From NCBI GenBank assembly GCA_017454585.1, contig JAFTCU010000091.1, forward strand, positions 1 through 20,178: a stretch of DNA of 20,178 nt, read 5' to 3'. Position numbers and translations under genes: made by a program. The notes under the pieces were generated by a model, which worked only from the letters and a program-made list of their open reading frames with translations, was not told where the DNA came from and ran no database searches. Positions within the stretch are counted from its first letter, which is position 1. Each line of letters begins with the position of its first letter. This document shows positions 6,823-14,414 of this stretch, one piece after another. The stretch is from Thermoguttaceae bacterium. GTDB taxonomy: Bacteria; Planctomycetota; Planctomycetia; Pirellulales; Thermoguttaceae.

Positions 6823-9480
6823 ATGAAACAGAAGAATGATTCTTCTCCATCAACCGGAAACAAGATCCTCCCATTGGAGGAATGTTTGGCGAAAACCCGT
6901 CACGACGCGGACGGAAACATCGGGCCGGGCGTTAACGTGGAAACGCATTGCCTCGCGACGTTTGAGGTAGCGCGCCAGCTTTTGAAATACTACAGTCATT
7001 TCTGTACGGCTTCTTTGTGGGACCCACCCAAAGACCTCCTCGCGCCGCTTCTGCACGACGTGGGGAAGGTTTCGCCCCGATTTCAGAAGAAAATTTACAG
7101 CGCGTTTCTGAAGGAACTTCCAGAGTCAATTTCGGAGGTGGATACAAGTGGGGAAAACCATTGTGCCACTTCATACAAAACACTGGATGAATTGAACCTT
7201 AACAACCTGGCCAATGTGGTAGCCTCGCACCACGGAAGTTTCTGTCCAGTGGATGGACACCGTGCACGTAATTACCGCTATGGTGGTTCAAAATGGGAAG
7301 ATATTCGCGAAGAACTCGTTCTGAAACTCATTGAAAAATGTGGCCTGAAAAAAACAGACATTTCCGATGAGGAAGGGAAAATGAATCTGGTTCTGGGCCT
7401 CACGATCCTCGCAGACTGGCTCAGTTCCGGGATGGACCTTGAACCGGGGCAGGAACCTACGCCTGAAATATGTGCGGAAGCCATAAAAAAAGCAGATTTT
7501 GTACCTTTTAAACTCCAAAATGACAGGACTTTCAAAGAGCTCTTTAAGTCCGGTGACCAGCCAGGTTTCGAGCCGAATGACGTCCAAAAAACGATGCTCG
7601 AAAATGTTATTAAGCCCGGAGGTGTGTACGTTCTGGAAACCGAGATGGGGAGCGGAAAAACTGAAGCCGCTCTCGCTTTGGCCTATGAACTGCTGAAATC
7701 GCACAAGCATACTGGGATTTATTTCGCGCTTCCCACCCAGTTGACATCGGACAAAATTTACGAACGTTTCATACCTTTTTTGGAAAAAATTCGGGATCCG
7801 GAAGACAGAAATTGGGACCCACTTCTTCTCCACGGCAAGGCTTGGCTGAAAAAGAAACTCCAGGAGGATGGAGACGATGGTTTTCAGGAAAAGGCCAAGA
7901 AAGCCAATTCGTGGTTCTCTGACCGTAAAAGAGCACTTCTCGCACCATTTGCGGTAGGCACGATCGATCAGATTCTCATGTCGGTGATCAACGTTCGACA
8001 CAATGCGCTCCGTGCTCTTGGCGCTGCCGGGAAAGTCGTGATTCTTGACGAAGTACACAGTTACGACGATTACACGGGATCACTCATTCTTAAACTCGTT
8101 AAATTTCTTCGGAAATGGAAATGTACAGTCATCATCCTTTCCGCAACGCTTACACAAGAATTACGAAACAAGCTATTATACCCAGAAAAACAGGAAGAAA
8201 ACGAATCGACAAATGACAACCCACCACCGGAAACCGTCACTTACCCGTTGCTGAGTATTCGAGATGAGAACCGCGTTTTTTGTCCGGAAATTGTCCAGAA
8301 AAAGATTAAGTCCAAGAGTGTTAAAATCTCGCATGAAAAATGTATCTGCAAGGCTTGCCAAACCGCTACTGAACACGCTGAAAATGGTGAGTGTGTTTTG
8401 TGGATCGAAAATACGGTCTCTGACGCACAGGAGGTTTTTCGACGATTAGTAAATCGTGAGATGAAAGGCGTAGAGATTGGCCTGATCCATTCCCGTTTTC
8501 AGGAAAAAACCCGTCGAGAAAATGAGGACGAATGGGTCGATAAATATGGGAAAAACGCTTCCCAAGCCGATCGCGCAGGCGGTAAAATTCTGGTAGGGAC
8601 TCAAGTATTGGAACAGTCGGTCGATATTGACGCGGATTTTCTCGTCACACGACTCTGCCCGACCGACATGCTGCTCCAGCGCATTGGCCGTTTGTGGCGA
8701 CATGAGTCACTGAATCCATTTCGTCCGAAATCAGCTCAGCCTAAAGTTCTAATTCTAAATGAATCCCCATTCCAGAACAAAGAAAATGGATTTGACCATG
8801 AAGAAACTCCACCTGTTTACGACCCATACGTTCTGATGCGATCTCAAGAAGTGTTTGAAAAACGGGACGAAATCATAATCCCACGCGATATGCGTGAACT
8901 TATCGAATCGACCTATTCAAAACGTGAAAAAGGAGAAACTGGTTGGTACGCCAAGTTGAAGCAGGAACTTGAAGAGAAACGCCAAAAACTTGAAGCTTTG
9001 GCAAATTTAAGCATGGGAACGGCCTACGGAGTTCTCCCCGATACCGAGGCGAGTACGCGTTACTGTGAGGTTGAAACCGTTGAAGTTCTTCTTCTGGAGA
9101 AAAAAGGATATGACAAAAACCAAATTCGTCCCTTTGGTTCCAAGGAATGGATTCCAATTCCTGCCAGGAATGCCCCAAAACAGAAATGTATAGACTGTGC
9201 CGTTAAATTGAGTGAGTATCTGGTACGGGTCCCAATCGATAAAGCACCGAGTTATGACGGGGGGGTACTTGACAACCTGGGCCATATATTTTATATTGGA
9301 TATGATAAAGAAGATCGGCCATTGCGTGTAGCCTTTGTTGGTGACGATTACGTACTTCAAAACCAGTGGGGTGATCCGGTAAAAGCGGATCCTCTTCCGG
9401 GCCAATCGGAATCGAAAATCAAATCAATGAGTTACCATCGTAAAAGTGGTTATTCTTACGAAAGAAAGGAGAATAAATGA
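6823..9480 (+). CDS. cas3: CRISPR-associated nuclease-helicase Cas3, type I-E
   Basis: The 885-residue product has both halves of a fused Cas3. The N-terminal HD nuclease shows His42, HDVGK (78-82) and SHHGSF (135-140). The superfamily 2 helicase shows Walker A MGSGKT (275-280), DEVH (409-412), SATLT (440-444) and the arginine motif QRIGRLWRH (619-627). In type I-E, Cas3 is recruited by Cse1 after Cascade forms an R-loop, then nicks and degrades the displaced DNA strand using ATP. All catalytic motifs are present, so it should be active. The ATG is preceded by AAGGAG at normal spacing, only 10 nt after the upstream stop. The stop overlaps the cse1 start (ATGA). A cysteine cluster, CICKAC (507-512) with Cys524, lies between the helicase lobes; I do not recall it as typical of Cas3. 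The sequence is visibly more AT-rich than the upstream gene. Confidence 0.95.
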   Translation: MKQKNDSSPSTGNKILPLEECLAKTRHDADGNIGPGVNVETHCLATFEVARQLLKYYSHFCTASLWDPPKDLLAPLLHDVGKVSPRFQKKIYSAFLKELPESISEVDTSGENHCATSYKTLDELNLNNLANVVASHHGSFCPVDGHRARNYRYGGSKWEDIREELVLKLIEKCGLKKTDISDEEGKMNLVLGLTILADWLSSGMDLEPGQEPTPEICAEAIKKADFVPFKLQNDRTFKELFKSGDQPGFEPNDVQKTMLENVIKPGGVYVLETEMGSGKTEAALALAYELLKSHKHTGIYFALPTQLTSDKIYERFIPFLEKIRDPEDRNWDPLLLHGKAWLKKKLQEDGDDGFQEKAKKANSWFSDRKRALLAPFAVGTIDQILMSVINVRHNALRALGAAGKVVILDEVHSYDDYTGSLILKLVKFLRKWKCTVIILSATLTQELRNKLLYPEKQEENESTNDNPPPETVTYPLLSIRDENRVFCPEIVQKKIKSKSVKISHEKCICKACQTATEHAENGECVLWIENTVSDAQEVFRRLVNREMKGVEIGLIHSRFQEKTRRENEDEWVDKYGKNASQADRAGGKILVGTQVLEQSVDIDADFLVTRLCPTDMLLQRIGRLWRHESLNPFRPKSAQPKVLILNESPFQNKENGFDHEETPPVYDPYVLMRSQEVFEKRDEIIIPRDMRELIESTYSKREKGETGWYAKLKQELEEKRQKLEALANLSMGTAYGVLPDTEASTRYCEVETVEVLLLEKKGYDKNQIRPFGSKEWIPIPARNAPKQKCIDCAVKLSEYLVRVPIDKAPSYDGGVLDNLGHIFYIGYDKEDRPLRVAFVGDDYVLQNQWGDPVKADPLPGQSESKIKSMSYHRKSGYSYERKENK

Positions 9481-10961
9481 GCGAAAATTCCCCCCCCAAA
9501 TCGTTCAATCTAGTCACCAAGTCATGGCTTTCCATCGCAGGGGTTGGGGTTGTGAGCTTAGACGAGGTTTTCGCCCCTCAGAACCTTCAGAAATTCAAGC
9601 GGCTTGGTGGTACTCCAATCGAGAAGGTGGTTATTCTTCGCCTTCTTCTGTGCATCGTTCACGCCAGTTCCCCCATTCCTGATTTGAACGCATGGATTGC
9701 TTTAACCCCCGAAAAATTGGCCTCGAACGCACGTGAATACCTTAAAATTTGGTCGGATCGTTTCGATCTTTATGATGAGGTGCACCCATTTTTACAATTC
9801 CCCAATCGGGAACGTGGTAAAGTAGTATCCTGGTGGAACCTTGGAGTAAGTTCCACTGATAACAATTCTGTTTTCACCCAGAGTGAACACAAATGTGTTT
9901 TTTCTGAAGCTGAAAAAGCCAGGTTACTTCTTTGTGGAGTGTGTTACTCATGCAGGAGGAAAGCTGAAAAGTTGTTTTCTCCCTATTCACTTATGGGCGA
10001 GAGTGGATATTTGCACTCTTTTTTGCTGGGCAAAAATCTACTTGAGACGATTTGTTTGAACCTGCTTACATTGAAAGATATTCAGGAACTCAACATGTTC
10101 AAAAATAACCTTGGAAAACCATTTTGGGAAATGGATTTTACATCCCCAAAGTGGAAGGAGAATTATCAAAAATCCTACCAGGGTAGCCTGTTTCCACTGG
10201 ACAAATTCCTTTATATTGAATCCGATGGTGTACGTCGTGATGAGGGAATTCCTTATCCTAAATCTATTAAAGATGGTTTTTGGGATCCCGGAATTACTAT
10301 TTTCAGCAAAGAAAAAAGTGCTCTCATTTGCAGTACTGAAAAACTTCCCTGGAGGAGTTTGGGAGCAATTCTACAGTCTGCGATGCAAGAAAAAGGCAAA
10401 TCAAGCGCTTTTTTAAAATATGGAATTATGCGCATCTGCAAAAAGGAATCTATTTCCCATTTTGGAATTTGGTGTGGTGGTGCCGCAGTTCAAATAGCAA
10501 GGGTCAAAACCCAAAAAATTGCAGGGAAATATGGATTCGTTGACTCTGAATTTCAAATTACCACTTCTGATTACGATGATCCTTGGTGGGAACAGTATCA
10601 GAAATTCATTACTCAATTGGACGAATACGCTACTTGTGTAAGGTCTTCTGTAATAAATTATTACAAAGCCATGACAGATCCTGAAAAGAATAAAAAATCA
10701 AAGGATTCCCCATTCTGTAAAAATATGGGAAAAGAAGCCGAGCGTTTGTTTTGGGAGAAAATGGAGCATCACTCCAACGCAATCCTCAAATTGGCATGTA
10801 AATATGACAATGAAGAAGAGGAATTTGCCCAAAAGAAATGGCAAGACGTTGCGTTTTCCTGTTACGAAGACCTTTGTCCTTGTATGACTCCACGTCAAAT
10901 TCAGGTTTATGTTGAAAATCGACCAAGATTCCCCCAAACCTCAAAAGGAAAGGAGAATTAG
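9477..10961 (+). CDS. cse1: Cascade large subunit Cse1 (CasA/Cas8e)
   Basis: The product has 494 residues, close to the usual length. The N-terminus has the family's FNL..-..WL signature (residues 10-18, FNLVTKSWL), followed by the LGGTPIEKVVILRLLL segment and the FLQF region near residue 105. Cse1 recognises the PAM, helps open target DNA and recruits Cas3. A cysteine set, Cys140 and C153-x2-C156-x2-C159, sits in the helical region and could bind a metal. The start overlaps the cas3 stop by 4 nt and follows AAAGGAG. Base composition is the most AT-rich of the cas genes. The assignment rests on the N-terminal signature, length and position, because Cse1 sequences diverge strongly. Confidence 0.88.
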   Translation: MSENSPPKSFNLVTKSWLSIAGVGVVSLDEVFAPQNLQKFKRLGGTPIEKVVILRLLLCIVHASSPIPDLNAWIALTPEKLASNAREYLKIWSDRFDLYDEVHPFLQFPNRERGKVVSWWNLGVSSTDNNSVFTQSEHKCVFSEAEKARLLLCGVCYSCRRKAEKLFSPYSLMGESGYLHSFLLGKNLLETICLNLLTLKDIQELNMFKNNLGKPFWEMDFTSPKWKENYQKSYQGSLFPLDKFLYIESDGVRRDEGIPYPKSIKDGFWDPGITIFSKEKSALICSTEKLPWRSLGAILQSAMQEKGKSSAFLKYGIMRICKKESISHFGIWCGGAAVQIARVKTQKIAGKYGFVDSEFQITTSDYDDPWWEQYQKFITQLDEYATCVRSSVINYYKAMTDPEKNKKSKDSPFCKNMGKEAERLFWEKMEHHSNAILKLACKYDNEEEEFAQKKWQDVAFSCYEDLCPCMTPRQIQVYVENRPRFPQTSKGKEN

Positions 10962-10962
10962 G

Positions 10963-11562
10963 ATGAATAGTAATTCGGAATCTCTTTTTGCTCGCTGCTT
11001 GAAATTCGTCAGGCGAGTAATGAGGAAAATCGTTCCACCAGATAAAAAGAAATCTGACACGGCCTTTCGCGCGGAAATGACCCGTGCTTCCAATCCTCAA
11101 ACGGAGTATCAGGCATACAAACACCTGGCAAGATTGGGAGTTCGTTTAGATAGGGAAGTGGACCGCAGAGCCTTCGGCCTCATCGGCGCGGCAATCGCCC
11201 ACCATCGGATTGGAACAAATGGAAATCAGCGATTCGGCCAAGCAATGCGCACGGCGTCACTGATGGACAGTGGCGAGTTGGAGTCAGCCGGCGAAAGACG
11301 CATGGAGCGAATTCTGGCCTGCTCGAACACTTTGGAATTGATCGACGTGCTGCGTCCCGTTTTACGTTTTATCCTGCAAAATGAAAAGGTTTCACTGAAT
11401 TTTGCCTCTTTGCTGAAAGAAATCATTCTTTTTGATAGGGATGAATATATTCAGGAAATTAAAATCCACTGGGCGCAGGACTTTTACAAAGGACCTTCCA
11501 AAAAATCGGAAGACTCTGGTGAAGATTCTGAAAAAGATTCAGATGAAGAGGAGGAAGCCTGA
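10963..11562 (+). CDS. cse2: Cascade small subunit Cse2 (CasB/Cas11e)
   Basis: The product has 199 residues from the ATG at 10963. An in-frame ATG at 10909 would add 18 residues but lies deep inside cse1; 10963 sits 1 nt after the cse1 stop and has AAAGGAG upstream. The core is helical and basic, with motifs such as RRAFGLIGAAIAHH and QRFGQAMRTASL, typical of Cse2. Two copies line the inner face of Cascade and stabilise the R-loop. The last residues form a very acidic tail (EDSGEDSEKDSDEEEEA) that I do not recall from the family. It ends on TGATG, overlapping cas6e by one base. Confidence 0.88.
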   Translation: MNSNSESLFARCLKFVRRVMRKIVPPDKKKSDTAFRAEMTRASNPQTEYQAYKHLARLGVRLDREVDRRAFGLIGAAIAHHRIGTNGNQRFGQAMRTASLMDSGELESAGERRMERILACSNTLELIDVLRPVLRFILQNEKVSLNFASLLKEIILFDRDEYIQEIKIHWAQDFYKGPSKKSEDSGEDSEKDSDEEEEA

Positions 11563-12188
11563 TGTTCCTCACGCAGTTACTACTTTCGACCCAGGACATG
11601 ATCGACCTTCGCATCACGGACGATTATTCCATTCACAGGGTCGTTTATTCCCTTTTTCCCGAAGAAGATAAAAAACGAAATCGGATCTTGTACGTTGACA
11701 AAGGAGTTCGGAAAGATCATCGTGTTTTGTGGATCCTTTCTCAGACTGAACCACAAATTTCGTTCGGTGAGTTTGAAACCCGCTCCGTTTCCGAGGATTT
11801 CCTGAATCACAAACGTTACACTTTCGAGATCCTCCTGAATCCCGTCAGGAAGTCGAAGGAACTGGGGAAGCTGGTGCCGGTCCGCGCGCCTTCCAAAGAG
11901 GAACGAGAAAACGATCCGCAGAAAGACGATTTGCTCGACTGGTTTCGCCAAAAAGCCGAGCAAAACGGTTTTGCCGCTGGACCTGACCTTCAGTACACGG
12001 TCAAACCGGTTCAAAAGTTTTCACAAAAAAACAAGAAGGAACAGACGGTGTTCCACAACAATGTCCAATTTTCCGGCACTCTAACCGTCACAGACCCCGA
12101 GCGTTTCCGCTCCGCCTTCGAGAACGGGATCGGAAAAGCCAAGGCATTTGGTTTCGGCCTTTTGCAACTCGTTCCCATTTTTGACTGA
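11562..12188 (+). CDS. cas6e: CRISPR RNA endoribonuclease Cas6e (CasE)
   Basis: The 208-residue product fits the Cas6e fold. It begins with a beta strand (MFLTQLLLS), has His25 in the segment DDYSIHRVVYSLF, equivalent in position to the catalytic His of known Cas6e proteins, and ends with the glycine-rich loop GIGKAKAFGFGLLQLVPI. It would cut each repeat 3' of the CCCCGC/GCGGGG hairpin and stay bound to the crRNA 3' end as the Cascade head. Cleavage after base 21 would leave an 8-nt handle, GUGUUUC plus the variable 29th base. The gene lies between cse2 and cas7e, whereas the usual I-E order places it after cas5e. Its start overlaps the cse2 stop, with GGAGGAAG upstream. Confidence 0.9.
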   Translation: MFLTQLLLSTQDMIDLRITDDYSIHRVVYSLFPEEDKKRNRILYVDKGVRKDHRVLWILSQTEPQISFGEFETRSVSEDFLNHKRYTFEILLNPVRKSKELGKLVPVRAPSKEERENDPQKDDLLDWFRQKAEQNGFAAGPDLQYTVKPVQKFSQKNKKEQTVFHNNVQFSGTLTVTDPERFRSAFENGIGKAKAFGFGLLQLVPIFD

Positions 12189-12232
12189 CCGTTCAACACA
12201 AAATTCAAATCCATTCATGAAAGGATGATCCA

Positions 12233-13321
12233 ATGACCAATAAACTCCAGAACACCCGAATCGAATTCCACATTCTCCAGTCCTTCCCGGTCTCCTGCCT
12301 CAACCGCGACGACGTCGGTTCCCTGAAAAGCGCCATGATCGGTGGCACCCAACGCGCCCGCGTCAGCAGTCAGTGCTGGAAACGCGCGATCCGTCTCGCG
12401 ATGCACGATTACTGCGGAGTTCAGACTGCCTCGCGTACACGTCTGGTTCAAGGATTGATTGCTGACGCCTGTACTGCTCTGGGGGCTACGACCGAGCAGG
12501 CGCTCGCTTGTGGTGAAACGGCCGCTAAAGCCCTTACGAAAACCGTGAAAGACGGCGAAAGTGACACTCTCTTTTTCATCTCGAAGGCTGAAGCAAACGC
12601 ATTTGCGGAATACTTCAAAGCCAACGCCTTCGATGCCGAAAAAGCCGCCAAAGAACTCTTGAAAGTCATCAAATCCAACGTGAACACAGTAATGGACGGC
12701 GTGGACATCGCTCTGTTCGGACGCATGGCCGCAAGCGCTCCCGAGGTGAACGTGGAAGCAGCCGCCTCCGTCGCCCACGCCATTTCGACTCACAAAGTCG
12801 CATCCGAAGTCGAGTTTTTCACGGCCGTTGATGATGTGAAAGTTGAAAATGACTTGCAAGGTTCTGGCCACATGGGTTCACTCGAATTCAATTCCGCGAC
12901 CTATTACCGCTACGTCTCGCTTGATCTTGGCCAGCTTCTGACCAATCTGGGCGGCGATGCCAGTCTCGATTTGAGCAAGGCGATCGAAGCCTTCACCAAG
13001 GCCCTTTATCTCGCCATTCCATCGGCTCGCCAAACGACGATGACCGCCTCCACGATTTGGGACTACGCCCGGGTTTTGATCCGCAAAGGGCAGCGTATTC
13101 AGGCCTCGTTCGAGAAAGCCGTCACGACTTCCAAAGACACTCCGACGATTCTTGCCGCAAGTAAGGTTCAGCTCAAAGACCAGCTCGACCGCACGGAAAA
13201 ACTCTCCGGCTCGCTCTATGGAAAAATCGCCTCGTTCGAGTTCGGCGAAAACCCCGATTTTTCCATCGACGATCTGGCGGCCGGGCTGAGTGCCAAAGTC
13301 CGTGAACTTCAGGCCCAGTGA
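12233..13321 (+). CDS. cas7e: Cascade backbone subunit Cas7e (CasC/Cse4)
   Basis: The product has 362 residues. The N-terminus IEFHILQSFPVSCLNRDD (10-27) followed by GGTQRARVSSQCWKRAIR (37-54) is the characteristic Cas7e signature. Six copies normally polymerise along the crRNA and form the Cascade backbone. A gap of 44 nt separates it from cas6e, the largest within the effector block, and AAAGGATGATCC serves as its ribosome binding region. The gene is more GC-rich than cas3 and cse1. It ends just before cas5e. Confidence 0.95.
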   Translation: MTNKLQNTRIEFHILQSFPVSCLNRDDVGSLKSAMIGGTQRARVSSQCWKRAIRLAMHDYCGVQTASRTRLVQGLIADACTALGATTEQALACGETAAKALTKTVKDGESDTLFFISKAEANAFAEYFKANAFDAEKAAKELLKVIKSNVNTVMDGVDIALFGRMAASAPEVNVEAAASVAHAISTHKVASEVEFFTAVDDVKVENDLQGSGHMGSLEFNSATYYRYVSLDLGQLLTNLGGDASLDLSKAIEAFTKALYLAIPSARQTTMTASTIWDYARVLIRKGQRIQASFEKAVTTSKDTPTILAASKVQLKDQLDRTEKLSGSLYGKIASFEFGENPDFSIDDLAAGLSAKVRELQAQ

Positions 13322-13332
13322 GGAGGTTTCCC

Positions 13333-14049
13333 ATGAAATTCCTTTTGCTCTGGCTGGAGGCTCCGCTTCAGGCATGGGGGTACAATTCCCGTTTTGATAC
13401 GCGGCAAACGTTTTCGTTTCCGACAAAGTCCGGGATTTACGGTCTCCTGTTGGCTTCCAGCGGTGATTCCGGCCCGCAGTGTGAGCTGTTGGAACGGATG
13501 AAAGATGCCCCATTCACGGCTTTTTCATTCCTTTCCACCGAAGAAAAGAAAAGTAATCAAGAGGCGTATCAACTCTGCGATTACCACATGGTCGGAAGTG
13601 GTTACGACAAATCCAAAAAATGGGAAAGCTTGCATATCCCGCGTACTTCCGCCGGTTCCGTGGCGGTTGGGGGCGGCGCAAGGCAAACCTACAGATATTA
13701 CCTCCAAAACAAAAAATTCGCCGTCATTCTCGGCTTCGAGGACGCCTTGGCCGAGAAATTCACCGCGAGTCTGAAGGCCCCCGTTTTTGATTTGTACCTT
13801 GGGCGAAAGTGCTGCGTGCCGACGGATTTCATCTTTCGGGGGGGGTTTGACTCGAAAGATGAAGCGCGCTGCGCGATGCTGAAACTGGCCGAAGACAAAA
13901 ATCTGAAACCGGGGAAAATGCTCAGGGAGGTTGAAATCTCGACCGACGCGCTGCTCGATGACGCGTTTTTCCTCTCGGACGTCCCGCTCGAGTTCGGCCT
14001 GCACAAACGCTACGCCGACCGCTGCGTTCAGATCGTGGACTACGAATAG
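13333..14049 (+). CDS. cas5e: Cascade subunit Cas5e (CasD)
   Basis: The product has 238 residues from the ATG at 13333, which has AGGAGG at 13321-13326. A GTG at 13318 would overlap cas7e and is less likely. Family signatures are LEAPLQAWG (8-16), the FPTKSGIYGLL segment (29-39), SAGSVAVGGGARQTYRYYL and LYLGRKCCVPTDF. Cas5e binds the 8-nt 5' handle of the crRNA and caps the foot of Cascade next to Cse1. It closes the effector operon; a 365-nt non-coding gap follows. Confidence 0.94.
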   Translation: MKFLLLWLEAPLQAWGYNSRFDTRQTFSFPTKSGIYGLLLASSGDSGPQCELLERMKDAPFTAFSFLSTEEKKSNQEAYQLCDYHMVGSGYDKSKKWESLHIPRTSAGSVAVGGGARQTYRYYLQNKKFAVILGFEDALAEKFTASLKAPVFDLYLGRKCCVPTDFIFRGGFDSKDEARCAMLKLAEDKNLKPGKMLREVEISTDALLDDAFFLSDVPLEFGLHKRYADRCVQIVDYE

Positions 14050-14371
14050 ATCCAGCTTTTTGCGGGGACGACGCTTCCAGCGTCGTTTCAAAAACCAACC
14101 CCTGCGGGGACGACACTTCCCGCGTCGTTTAAAGGCCCCTTCTTTGAGGGGGCTGGCGAGCGTAGCGAGACTGGGGGAGTTCCGTGTTTAACTGAAACAT
14201 TGCAGCGCAATGGGTTTTGGGTTTGAAGATGCGGAAATTTTTAAAACTTCCTTCATTTAAAATCCGTTTTGATCCGCCCTATCCGCTTCATCCGTGGGGC
14301 CTGTAATCGCTGGATTTTGAGGCGAGTTGAACGTAACCCCTGGTTTTGGCTTTTTCAATCCCAAATCATCT
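14050..14371. other. Non-coding gap between cas5e and cas1 with repeat debris
   Basis: No convincing gene is present. The stretch holds two tandem copies of the dispersed hairpin repeat (14061-14087 and 14103-14130). A GC-rich element follows at about 14131-14175 (GAGGGGGCTGGCGAGC and GCGAGACTGGGGGAG). Next come a small hairpin CATTGC-AGC-GCAATG (14198-14212) and a run of TCCG units at 14261-14298. It separates the effector genes from cas1-cas2. Confidence 0.6.
14061..14130. repeat. Two tandem copies of the dispersed hairpin repeat
   Basis: Copy 1 (14061-14087) is identical over 27 bases to the copy inside the cytochrome gene at 6441-6467. It contains the hairpin ACGACGCT-TCC-AGCGTCGT. Copy 2 (14103-14130) starts with the same TGCGGGGACGAC but has an imperfect stem (CACTTCCCG). 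They lie 12 nt after the cas5e stop and could also act as a weak transcription end. Confidence 0.75.
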
Positions 14372-14398
14372 TTGACAATCCAATCGTTTAATTATAAA
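14372..14398 (+). promoter_or_regulatory. Candidate promoter for cas1-cas2
   Basis: A perfect -35 box TTGACA (14372-14377) is followed after 15 nt by TATAAA (14393-14398). The spacing is short. The start would fall only a few bases before the cas1 ATG at 14415, giving a very short leader, and no clear Shine-Dalgarno is present. Confidence 0.45.
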
Positions 14399-14414
14399 CG
14401 CAAGAATATTAATT

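Noticed and set aside
10909..10962. Upstream ATG giving Cse2 18 extra residues
   Set aside because: It overlaps cse1 by about 50 nt and lacks a ribosome binding site, while the ATG at 10963 has AAAGGAG and normal operon spacing.
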